64,000 nucleotides of DNA from Colwellia sp. (GTDB lineage Bacteria > Pseudomonadota > Gammaproteobacteria > Enterobacterales > Alteromonadaceae), in contig JABSOZ010000023.1 in NCBI GenBank assembly GCA_013215295.1, forward strand, positions 1-64,000, given 5' to 3'. Both the position numbers and the translations under genes were made by a program. Under the pieces are notes generated by a model. That model was not told the DNA's origin. It saw only the letters and a list, made by a program, of their open reading frames with translations, and did not search any database. Shown here in pieces: positions 26,358 to 34,620 of the stretch (the stretch's first letter is position 1; each line of letters opens with the position of its first letter).

Positions 26358-28832
26358 TTAGTTTGTATTGCTGATCATCTTAATGGCGATGTCAGTTAAA
26401 TCAGTCACTTCTCCTATACCAATAGTATTATAGAGTTGAACTTCAAGATCATGAGCCAAATCTTTATCTAAAGTCTTTAAATAGGTAATTTCATCTCGAT
26501 AATACATATTCTGAACTTTATCACTCTTCTTCAATTCAACCTTTAATATTGCGGGCTTACCATGACTAGAAACCTTATTGGTATATTCTTGTAGTTGAGA
26601 AGCTTTTTTTAATACTGACAAATCACGATACCAGAACGAGTACTCTTCACTTTCCTCATTGTCTTTAGGTAAAACAAGGATATAGAAAGCTCGTGCAGGC
26701 AAGTCTTTATAAGCGAGAGCAGCAATAATAGATAAACATGAATCTCTAAACTTTTTATTACTCAACAAGTTGAGAATTATTTCTTCACTGTTTTCATTTT
26801 TATACACAAGATGTTTAAGCGCTGAGTTACCACTAAAACTTGCAGCATTTATATATTGTTGATGTTTAGTTGCTTTCAAGTAAAACGGAATGGAAAAATG
26901 ATTATGAGCATAAATATTCCTCATCGCTTTTTGCAAACCATAAATCCGACTACCCCGTTTACCACAGGCGTCAATGCTATCAATGTGCTGATAAATATAC
27001 TTACGTATTGCTCTACAGGCTAAATGTTTACTTTCAATAGCGTTCATTAACAATCTCACGGCACCATGACTATCATAACCCAGTACAATATATTTTTGTT
27101 TTGTTAAGGTACGTTGTTGTTCTGTAAAAGGCACGGTTAATTCAATTTCTATTTCTGCACCCGCTTTGAATTTTGTCTCTTTTTCAAGATTAACTAATAA
27201 ACCCTGTACTGAAACATTTTGAGTTTTTCCTATCATGTTTGTCACGACATTATTACTTCGGGTGATTGCCATTTCAAAATGCAATACGAAGCGGTCTTCA
27301 CCTCTGGACTCATCATTTTCAGCGGTTACTATTTCTGTTTCACAAAGATCATCTACAGCACTAAGTTGGAAACGTTGAGGTAATAAGTTTGCTAACTCAG
27401 TAATTTCGCCACTTACTGGTTGATAAATAGTTTCATATAAACTGGTAATATCTGAAACGGTGATCATGTGGTCACAATCACTGATCATATCTAAAGCTGC
27501 TTTAGGAATTGCCCTATTTAATACCGCCATTTTAGGATGAACATGAGAAGGTAGTGCTGATGGCACATAAGCATCTTCAGTGGAATTAATATAAGACGAC
27601 GATATTTTGACCACTCTAAATAAGCTATTTTTGAAATAATTATTAAAAACAGTTTTAACACTGCGGTTATGAATAAGATCGTCATACCAAATAAGTGAAT
27701 AATTAAAAGCCCCCTTTAAACTAGATTTCAGTAAAAAGGCATATTTATCAACAGTATTCCTTTCGTTTAAAGCATGTTGAATATCTTTATTGCCAAGTAA
27801 TACGGGTAAATGAAACTTCTGTTCTTCATCACTAAAAAAACTCCATAATTCATCGTTGCCTGACGTTTTCATGGCTATTTTAGCATGCCAAATATTATCC
27901 TCTTTATAACAAAGCAGTGGAATATCATGCGTTTTATTGAGATAAAGTTGTTCATAACCTTTCGAAGTCACTGAATCAAATAATGGCTCGATAAACCTTT
28001 CGGTAGGACCTATAATTGCTAGTTTTTTCTGCCTTAAATAATGTGCAAATAAAATCCGCATTTGTTGATCTGTCAAAGGGCTTGAAAATTTTAAAAGATA
28101 TTCGAATTTATTATTAACTTTAGATTTTTGTCTATCAACAATGATAAAGCCAAGTTCAAGTTCTTCTGTAAAATCTATTTCTGTATGATGATCAAATAAC
28201 CATAGGTAAACGGTATCCGCTGTTACATTTTTCAACTCATTCGACGTTTGAATAACCACTTTTTGATTATTCATTCTTTCAATCACCGCAGTAATACCAA
28301 CTTCTTTTTTTCCTTGGATTGTCATTCCCATAATAGGATTAATAAAGACTTTACATGAAGAGTTAAGCTTCTTTAGATCACTGACTATTCGATTTTTATT
28401 GACCAAGGGTTTAGGTTCAGTTTTGTCAATGGTAAATTCTGAATTTTTACGTTCAACTTCACCTTTTTTTTTGTATGAAGCTCTTTGTTGAGCGTCTTCA
28501 TAAACTTCGTGATATAGCCCTATGGTATATAGATTTTGGTATTCAATAAGCTTTTGTTTGAATAACTCTTTACCCGCTGAATCAAGATAATGTTTGACAT
28601 TGTTATGTTCAAGAATTTCGCAATCCGCAAAGAGTTCACGTAAATCAATAGATTTCGTTGATTGTTGAGCAAGTTTTTTAATTTCATTCTTTACAGCGAG
28701 ATGACGACCAGCGTTTTCGTCAGGCAGGAGTTTTTTAACGAGGTACTCTAATCTATCATTACTCGCATAAGGTACTAAACTTAGTATCTGTTTTTCAAAC
28801 CTTTGTAAGTGAGCACTTATAACACTACTCAT
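26358..28832 (-). CDS. Large PilZ-domain protein
   Basis: An 824-residue cytoplasmic protein. A PilZ domain for c-di-GMP lies at about 505-600 with both binding motifs intact: RGEDR (510-514) as RxxxR and NVSVQG (539-544) as N/DxSxxG. The 500 residues before and 220 residues after have no domain I recognise and no membrane segment, though residues 190-270 may form a second degenerate PilZ-like barrel. Proteins of this size and layout occur in Shewanella and Colwellia relatives. Role is presumably c-di-GMP-responsive control of motility or surface behaviour, but no partner gene is adjacent. Confidence 0.8.
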   Translation of the reverse strand: MSSVISAHLQRFEKQILSLVPYASNDRLEYLVKKLLPDENAGRHLAVKNEIKKLAQQSTKSIDLRELFADCEILEHNNVKHYLDSAGKELFKQKLIEYQNLYTIGLYHEVYEDAQQRASYKKKGEVERKNSEFTIDKTEPKPLVNKNRIVSDLKKLNSSCKVFINPIMGMTIQGKKEVGITAVIERMNNQKVVIQTSNELKNVTADTVYLWLFDHHTEIDFTEELELGFIIVDRQKSKVNNKFEYLLKFSSPLTDQQMRILFAHYLRQKKLAIIGPTERFIEPLFDSVTSKGYEQLYLNKTHDIPLLCYKEDNIWHAKIAMKTSGNDELWSFFSDEEQKFHLPVLLGNKDIQHALNERNTVDKYAFLLKSSLKGAFNYSLIWYDDLIHNRSVKTVFNNYFKNSLFRVVKISSSYINSTEDAYVPSALPSHVHPKMAVLNRAIPKAALDMISDCDHMITVSDITSLYETIYQPVSGEITELANLLPQRFQLSAVDDLCETEIVTAENDESRGEDRFVLHFEMAITRSNNVVTNMIGKTQNVSVQGLLVNLEKETKFKAGAEIEIELTVPFTEQQRTLTKQKYIVLGYDSHGAVRLLMNAIESKHLACRAIRKYIYQHIDSIDACGKRGSRIYGLQKAMRNIYAHNHFSIPFYLKATKHQQYINAASFSGNSALKHLVYKNENSEEIILNLLSNKKFRDSCLSIIAALAYKDLPARAFYILVLPKDNEESEEYSFWYRDLSVLKKASQLQEYTNKVSSHGKPAILKVELKKSDKVQNMYYRDEITYLKTLDKDLAHDLEVQLYNTIGIGEVTDLTDIAIKMISNTN

Positions 28833-29020
28833 TAATAATTGTACCTCATATGTTTAACATATATTAAAGGTATGATAGCGATAACTCATTAACCTGTTTA
28901 GTTTAATCTTAGTGCATATTGTTTAATAATGATTAAATATTTGCACTTAAATCCACGTGCGTATCTGTTGAAAAATGTTAACGGTGAAATTGTTCATTGG
29001 TTTATTATCTATCCGTCTTT

Positions 29021-29548
29021 TTAATGTGCGTAACCACTACCAATGGCACTAAACGGCAGTATTAATTCTAGTTCAGGTACTTGAAGGCCTATCCAAGCCA
29101 CAAAGGTATTGCTATTAGGACCAGGAAACACACTATATTCGTTTACCCAAGGGTAAAGCGCTATGGCAGCCTGAATCTTTGGGATAAGCTTCGATGCTTT
29201 ATCCCCTTTAATAGAGAGCAATAATTCTGGTTTTGAGCCATACCAATACCTGTCCGGCGTAGGAGTTTGATATTGCCTAATGGCTGATTTCCCTCGCTTG
29301 ACTTGCCATCCAATAACCTCATAAACGCTATATTCAGTCGCGTTCTCTTCTTTAATTGCAATCCAAGGATGAACCGCAAACCAACCACGCCAACTGAAAG
29401 CATCAGCTGCATAGAATTCAATAATGGCTCTACTATCTGCACTGGGTGCTGAGGCTAGACCCGCAGGCTCTCGACTTGCCGTTCGCCAGTTAGTATTAGT
29501 ACAAGCATTAAGAAGTAAGGCCAAGAAAATAACATACCAATATTTCAT
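29021..29548 (-). CDS. DUF3750 lipoprotein
   Basis: A 175-residue lipoprotein with the lipobox LLNAC (Cys16). The DUF3750 hallmarks are WRGWFAVHPWIAIK, YSVYEVIGWQV, FPGPNSNTFVAWI and a terminal LPFSAIGSGY. Family members often continue past the last motif, and this one stops three residues after it, so it is either a short form or C-terminally trimmed. Asp at position +2 is absent (Thr follows Cys), which favours outer membrane sorting. Function unknown. Confidence 0.8.
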   Translation of the reverse strand: MKYWYVIFLALLLNACTNTNWRTASREPAGLASAPSADSRAIIEFYAADAFSWRGWFAVHPWIAIKEENATEYSVYEVIGWQVKRGKSAIRQYQTPTPDRYWYGSKPELLLSIKGDKASKLIPKIQAAIALYPWVNEYSVFPGPNSNTFVAWIGLQVPELELILPFSAIGSGYAH

Positions 29549-29695
29549 ACGTTCATCCGTTCACCATTCAATTGTAGATTTCAATTACCTTAGCATCATA
29601 CGGGTACAACATCCTTTAAAAATTAGCACCCTCATTAATAGTTGAATTAAAAACAAAAGGTTGCGGTGGTGATGATGTTATTTTCATTATATTTA
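29549..29695. other. Intergenic stretch before the vestigial sigma promoter
   Basis: This part contains the upstream region of the DUF3750 gene on the minus strand. No gene, hairpin or operator was recognised. Confidence 0.3.
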
Positions 29696-29799
29696 AATAT
29701 TTTCGCGACGATTTCCCACCTCACTTAGTCTTTCTATGAGTGAGTATTTATATAATTAGGATAGTTAATGAACATTATCAAAAATGTAGAAGCTAGATC
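29696..29799 (+). pseudogene. Vestigial duplicate of the ECF sigma promoter and first codons
   Basis: GCGACG at 29705 followed by a 22-bp block ending CTCACTTAGTCTT matches the sequence before the sigma gene at 31137 at 23 of 28 positions with no gap. Then GATAGTTAATGAACATT (29760-29776) matches the sigma gene start (31195-31211) at 17 of 17. In this copy the ATG is AGG and the frame meets TAG within 12 codons. It therefore looks like a duplicated 5' end of the sigma gene. The promoter half could still drive the lipoprotein gene at 29930. Confidence 0.65.
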
Positions 29800-29929
29800 T
29801 ATACACATTCACAAGTTAATACATTAACTTACACGATTATTCGGACGGGTCATTTGAATAATTCCGTGACTCATTTAAATAAATCAGCAATATAATCACC
29901 GCCACTGATAACCGGCTAAGAAGACTCAT

Positions 29930-31027
29930 ATGATTAAAATTAAAAAAATAGGAGCAATACTCAGTTTTGTTTTTATTCTAGGATGTTCGTCTGATGAATA
30001 TCAGCAAGCAGAGGTGTTATATTTGAAAGCTAAGCATACACATAACATTCATCAGCTAGTAACGACATTATCAGTACTCGCGAGATTATCACCCCAAGAA
30101 TACTCTCCTCTTTTATTAAAAGCTAAACAGGCTAAAGTTAAGCTCCTAGAGTCTCAGAAATCTATTGAACAGCAAGACTACTATTTAGCTTATATATCAA
30201 GTCATGACTCTCTGCACAAACTTTATAGTATTGAAAGTAAAGAGGTATTGGTTAAATCTGGACGTGTATTATTACCTTTACTTAACGCTAAAAAGAAGTT
30301 CGATAAATTATATCAACATCCCCTTCTAGCTTTGACACCTTTATCCAAATATAAAGAATCACCTATAATTGATTGGGATTTACTGGAATTAAATGCGCGA
30401 CTGAGCAAATTAAGTGAACATATGATCACCTTAACATCATCAATGAATACGATTAAAACCATCAATAGTTCTGCAGTTAATTCACTTTCTTCGGAATTAA
30501 GATTGATAGAGCTTCGCATTGAAAATCGGTTCCAGCAGATTAAACAAACGCAGGATTATTTAATCAATTTAGCTTTGTATCGTAACGCAAAATTGTTAAT
30601 AACCTTAAATCATAAATTATCTGAAGAAAGCTTTTCAATTTCACAAATATTTAGTAAAAACAAAACGAATAAGGCTATGCGTCCCTTTATAAATAAATCT
30701 AAAAACAAATATGCTTCAAGTAAATACATTATTGAGAATATGTTTTTTGCCGCTTCATCGAAAGCTAAAAACCGTCATAAGGAATTGTTCAAGAAATGGC
30801 AGAGGCTAGAAAAAGATATTTTAGAACCAACAGATGGATTTGTTAACTACTCCCTTAACGCTAAACTCAGAAATGAAAGACTCTTGGTTTATGTTAATGA
30901 TAAATTAATCCAATTGCCTGTAAAGGAAAGTCAGACGAAAAATCCAATGAATATTTTTCAAGAAAACAAAACTATTCGCATACTGATCGAGAAGTTAGCC
31001 AAAGATAGTCGATTTTTTAATTCATAA
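29930..31027 (+). CDS. Lipoprotein of unknown function, coiled-coil rich
   Basis: A 365-residue lipoprotein (lipobox FILGCSS, Cys19) that is basic and strongly helical, with heptad-like stretches at about 25-80 and 165-240. No known domain is recognised. It lies just upstream of the sigma operon, reads in the same direction, and is preceded by a second copy of the sigma promoter, so it is probably part of the same regulon. Its own ribosome site is weak (AAGAAG 9 bp before the ATG). An envelope role is inferred. Confidence 0.7.
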   Translation: MIKIKKIGAILSFVFILGCSSDEYQQAEVLYLKAKHTHNIHQLVTTLSVLARLSPQEYSPLLLKAKQAKVKLLESQKSIEQQDYYLAYISSHDSLHKLYSIESKEVLVKSGRVLLPLLNAKKKFDKLYQHPLLALTPLSKYKESPIIDWDLLELNARLSKLSEHMITLTSSMNTIKTINSSAVNSLSSELRLIELRIENRFQQIKQTQDYLINLALYRNAKLLITLNHKLSEESFSISQIFSKNKTNKAMRPFINKSKNKYASSKYIIENMFFAASSKAKNRHKELFKKWQRLEKDILEPTDGFVNYSLNAKLRNERLLVYVNDKLIQLPVKESQTKNPMNIFQENKTIRILIEKLAKDSRFFNS

Positions 31028-31130
31028 ATGTGGCAACGTTTAATCTCTTGATAGTTTTCATACATTACAATTTCCAAAGAATAAACTGAGAAAATTCTTT
31101 TAATAAAGCGCTAATTTATATATTTTAAAA

Positions 31131-31175
31131 TATTTTGCGACGTTTTTGTAACTCACTTAGTCTTATAGTTTAAAG
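31131..31175 (+). promoter_or_regulatory. Candidate autoregulated ECF promoter of the sigma gene
   Basis: The block GCGACG-TTTTTGTAAC-TCACTTAGTCTT (31137-31164) precedes the sigma start and recurs before the lipoprotein gene. TGTAAC and GTCTTA resemble the split -35/-10 pattern of group IV sigma promoters, which commonly control their own genes. Conservation between the two copies supports a functional element; hexamer assignment is inference. Confidence 0.5.
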
Positions 31176-31192
31176 AAACAATTGAGAATTTA

Positions 31193-31726
31193 ATGATAGT
31201 TAATGAACATTTAGTAATAGCGATGAAAAAAGGGAACGAACAATCCTTTTCATCTTGTTACAAACAGCTTTCACCATTGATTTACTCAATCGTTTTTCGT
31301 ATTTGTGGACGTTCTGCAATAGCAGAGGAAATTATGCAAGACTCTTTTATCCAAGCTTTTACGAGTTTGCCTCAATTAAAAGATAATAAACATTTTACGC
31401 CTTGGATAAAGCGGATTGCTTTTAATAAAACAATGACTCATTTGAATAAAATTAAAAATGAAGTTGCTGTTACTGATGAACATTTAGCGTCCTTAAAATC
31501 AGATAATTTGGACGTTACATTAATACATCAAAATCAATTGGCTTTTTTGATGGGGCATTTATCAGCTGAGGCAAAGCTTATTATTTGGCTTTTTATTGTT
31601 GAAGGCTATAGCCATAAAGAGATTGCCGTAATAACAAATAAAACGCAGAGCTACTCAAAATCAATCGTTTCAAGAAATTTAGAAAAATTACGCAATATCG
31701 AAAAAGGCGAAAAAAATGCATTGTAG
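31193..31726 (+). CDS. ECF-type RNA polymerase sigma factor
   Basis: A 177-residue group IV sigma factor. Region 2 covers about 20-90 (SIVFRICG, AEEIMQDSFIQAF, then FTPWIKRIAFNKT) and region 4 about 115-165 (IIWLFIVEGYSHKEIAVI, a helix-turn-helix). It would direct polymerase to envelope or stress genes. The next gene, an anti-sigma candidate, overlaps it by 11 bp, a typical pairing. The ATG at 31193 is the only reasonable start. It is regulated probably by its own product through the element at 31137. Confidence 0.88.
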   Translation: MIVNEHLVIAMKKGNEQSFSSCYKQLSPLIYSIVFRICGRSAIAEEIMQDSFIQAFTSLPQLKDNKHFTPWIKRIAFNKTMTHLNKIKNEVAVTDEHLASLKSDNLDVTLIHQNQLAFLMGHLSAEAKLIIWLFIVEGYSHKEIAVITNKTQSYSKSIVSRNLEKLRNIEKGEKNAL

Positions 31727-32222
31727 TGATGAAGAGTTACTTCTCAGTAATACAGAAGCTCAATTACATATTGAAGCCTGTAAAGATTGTCAGCAGCGTT
31801 TATTACAACTTCAAATGTTGAAAGCGGATGCTGAATCATTAACAGAATATCAGCCAAGTGATTTCGCTTGGATAAGAGTGAAAGCATCAATACCCCAAAA
31901 GAAGAAACACCATGCATTTATGTTTCCACTTAGTATTGCCGCTAGTGTGATCGTTAGCGTTACGCTCACGTTATTTATTAATAATAAGTGGCAAGATCAC
32001 AACATAGACCAATTGGTAGCCACATCGAATGCTTATGAGCAGCAATTAGTTTCAATGCAACTACCCAGCGCATTAGTGGGGAATAAATTATGGGAAATAT
32101 CGCAAATTGATATACAACTTAACCTCAAACAAAGTAAGCGTTCACAGAAAAAGTTATGGCAAAAAAGAAATGCAACGCTAAAGCAAGTATTAGCAACAAC
32201 ATTTAACAATGAAATAATCTAA
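31716..32222 (+). CDS. Zinc-type anti-sigma factor
   Basis: A 168-residue single-pass membrane protein. The N-terminus has a zinc anti-sigma-like motif (HIEACKDCQQR, His-x3-Cys-x2-Cys), one transmembrane helix at about 70-92 and a short C-terminal periplasmic part. This is the standard layout for a membrane-bound anti-sigma that holds the ECF factor until a signal arrives. The start overlaps the sigma gene by 11 bp, implying coupled translation. The release signal is unknown. I rely on layout, since the sequence itself is divergent. Confidence 0.75.
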   Translation: MHCSDEELLLSNTEAQLHIEACKDCQQRLLQLQMLKADAESLTEYQPSDFAWIRVKASIPQKKKHHAFMFPLSIAASVIVSVTLTLFINNKWQDHNIDQLVATSNAYEQQLVSMQLPSALVGNKLWEISQIDIQLNLKQSKRSQKKLWQKRNATLKQVLATTFNNEII

Positions 32223-32232
32223 AGGACTGATA

Positions 32233-33147
32233 ATGAATAAAAATTTAATTTTAATATTACTACTGATGAGTATAGTAACGCCGACGACTTTCGCTAAATC
32301 AAATGATTGTGCAATAGTGTCAACTCGAGTTACTTTTCTTGAAAAGAATGAATATAAACTGAAATTGTTTCATTTAGGAAAAGTAAAGTCGGTAATTTCA
32401 CTATCACCAGGCCGACATAAATTAAGTGCCCAAGTAATGTATACAAAAAACAATGCAACGGTTAACCATAACACCCTTGAACTCATTAATAATGAAGACG
32501 TATCAGCACAGATAATTTTTGAGATTGATGTAAAGAAAAACACAACTTATCAAATTGTCGCCAAGACAAAAGGTAAACATAATAGAAAGTCTAATCGTTC
32601 ATTTAAAATATCAATTAAAAAAGAAATAGCTCAACATTGCGAGTCTGACAAGCAGTCCATAGTAATGAACGAACCTCAGGAAGATAATCACAGCAATACG
32701 ATCCCTGAAAACTTACAATATCGATTAGATTTAGTCATGATGGATATAAAAGAATATTTAAGCAGTAATAACCTAAATAATAAAGGCGTTACTATAGCAA
32801 AAGAACAGCGCATGATGAATACAATAGGTATTGTTCCTAATAGTAAAACACCTGTTACAAAAGGTATAAATATTCTTGCTATAACCCCCTTCTCTACTGC
32901 AGCTAAAATAGGGTTAAAACCAGACGATACAATCTTAAGTATTAATGGCATAGATTTAACTCTAGACCACAAAAAGCAAGGTAATAAGTTATCGACACTT
33001 GCCATTTTTAAAAACGTTCTCGTCAAATTATCTGAAAATGAAAGCGTTAAAATTGAAGTCATAAGAAAAGATAAAAAGTTAATATTAATGAGTAATTATA
33101 AGGCCCTATCTCTTCCCTCATACCAGCTTAAAATGACAGTAAATTAA
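32233..33147 (+). CDS. Exported PDZ-domain protein of the sigma locus
   Basis: A 304-residue exported protein (signal peptide ending near TFA, about residue 21). The N-terminal domain (25-140) is beta-rich and carries two cysteines (Cys26, Cys135 approximate) that might form a disulfide. The C-terminal 90 residues form a PDZ domain (NILAITPFSTAAKIGLKPDDTILSINGID). No protease domain is attached, so it may bind a partner rather than cleave. The ribosome site AAAGGA precedes the ATG by 6 bp. It lies 10 bp after the anti-sigma gene and is co-transcribed. Confidence 0.75.
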   Translation: MNKNLILILLLMSIVTPTTFAKSNDCAIVSTRVTFLEKNEYKLKLFHLGKVKSVISLSPGRHKLSAQVMYTKNNATVNHNTLELINNEDVSAQIIFEIDVKKNTTYQIVAKTKGKHNRKSNRSFKISIKKEIAQHCESDKQSIVMNEPQEDNHSNTIPENLQYRLDLVMMDIKEYLSSNNLNNKGVTIAKEQRMMNTIGIVPNSKTPVTKGINILAITPFSTAAKIGLKPDDTILSINGIDLTLDHKKQGNKLSTLAIFKNVLVKLSENESVKIEVIRKDKKLILMSNYKALSLPSYQLKMTVN

Positions 33148-33212
33148 CCGCTACTAAAACCAAACCTTAATAAAATATATTAATGCCATTTAACCATGGT
33201 AAGGAGATTTCT

Positions 33213-33908
33213 ATGCTCAAATTTAGCTTTTTAGTACTAGTAACGTGCTTAATGCCATTAAAAACATTGGCTTCAATAAATGAAAATACTAACTTTTGCG
33301 AACGTGATTGTCGTATGGAATATAACTTTTTTAAAAAATATGCCAGAGAAGGTTCATCTCTAGCCAACTTGTCAATGGCAATAATGAATTATCAAGGACA
33401 TGGTCGGCGTAAAAATATCGAATTAGCGAATAAACAATTAGTCCGTGCTGCTAGAGCAGCAGAGCCTGCAGCACTGTTTCAACTGGCCTACAATTTAATG
33501 TTCGGCTTATATATTGAGCAGGATTTAAACAAAGCGCTTGTTTGGTTTAAAAGAGCAGATAAACATGGCGTTAAACATTCAATGAAATATATTGATTTAT
33601 TAAATGATTTTTTGACCATTAATAATGAAAAAATAAAATCATCAATGAAAAGTATATTAATCGAAAATATGAATCTTGAAGAAAGGATTGTAACTATTAA
33701 CGAAAACAGTGAACCAATAGAACGTATTTCAGTAACCCAACAGTTTTATTGGAGCTATATTTTATACAATGCTAGGCTCCAAACGTGTTATGTCAACTGT
33801 ACTCTCGGCTCTTCTCATACCAGGATCCCTATCATTCATGTGAAGAACGAAAACAAAATATTAAATGCGCTAACAAAGTTAACCAATAATAATTCGACAA
33901 CCCATTAA
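33213..33908 (+). CDS. Exported Sel1-repeat protein
   Basis: A 231-residue exported protein starting at MLKFSFLV with a clear signal peptide (cleavage near LAS about residue 19). AAGGAG lies 6-11 bp before this start, which decides it over the ATG 30 bp earlier. Two or three Sel1-like repeats are visible (NLSMAIMNYQGHGRRKNIELA, ALFQLAYNLMFGLYIEQDLN, ALVWFKRADKHG). Cysteine pairs near both ends (NFCERDCRME, LQTCYVNCTLG) may form disulfides. It is the fourth gene of the sigma operon. Confidence 0.75.
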   Translation: MLKFSFLVLVTCLMPLKTLASINENTNFCERDCRMEYNFFKKYAREGSSLANLSMAIMNYQGHGRRKNIELANKQLVRAARAAEPAALFQLAYNLMFGLYIEQDLNKALVWFKRADKHGVKHSMKYIDLLNDFLTINNEKIKSSMKSILIENMNLEERIVTINENSEPIERISVTQQFYWSYILYNARLQTCYVNCTLGSSHTRIPIIHVKNENKILNALTKLTNNNSTTH

Positions 33909-33944
33909 TTTAAGTTTACTTCTCTTGAATCAGGACTCATTTAT

Positions 33945-34469
33945 ATGAAACTAATCATAACACTATACATTTCTCTTTTGACGATTACAGCTTGTTCAAA
34001 CACCTTAAGTCATCAACAAAAGTTAATAGAAGCCGAGTTTACACACAGTGAAAATAATGTCGTATATTCCGAATTAGTTGATAAAACCAATGAACATATT
34101 AAAAATATAAAAGGTTCACACAAGAATGAAAATTTCACAATAAAAATTGTTAGAACAACATCACTCAATAACAAACAAATAAGGCAAAGCTCTCATTCTC
34201 TAAATGCGGATATCAAAGCTGGTATGAAGTACCATGTAAGTACTTCCATCACTAATGACAAACTCAATGTTTGGATAATTGATAGTGCGACATTAGCCGT
34301 TGTTTCAACAGTATCGACAATAAATACGGTATTCGAAAAAGTATTTACCTTAAAAGAAATGACTAAAGATAAAGTTAAACGTATTAAAATCATCTTAAAT
34401 AATAAACAAGATGAAATAGCTCATCTTAGCGTCATTAATAAAAGAAAGCCTCGTTATACATGGGATTAA
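33945..34469 (+). CDS. Small lipoprotein of unknown function
   Basis: A 174-residue lipoprotein (lipobox TITACS, Cys17). The mature part is basic with a beta-rich section (MKYHVSTSITNDKLNVWIIDSATLAVVSTVSTI) and no motif I recognise. It is the last gene of the sigma locus, 36 bp after the Sel1 gene. A weak hairpin TAGAACA/TGTTCTA (34574-34604) in the convergent gap to the next gene might act as a terminator for either side. Confidence 0.65.
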   Translation: MKLIITLYISLLTITACSNTLSHQQKLIEAEFTHSENNVVYSELVDKTNEHIKNIKGSHKNENFTIKIVRTTSLNNKQIRQSSHSLNADIKAGMKYHVSTSITNDKLNVWIIDSATLAVVSTVSTINTVFEKVFTLKEMTKDKVKRIKIILNNKQDEIAHLSVINKRKPRYTWD

Positions 34470-34620
34470 TTGTCATCTAATAAAAGATAACACGTTGATA
34501 CACCTGTGGAATAACCCTTAACACTGACGAGCAAAGACAATGACGCCAAAATAATAAATCAATAAAATACGCCTAGAACAACATGTGTTTCAATAGCTGT
34601 TCTAACTATTCCCCAACGAT

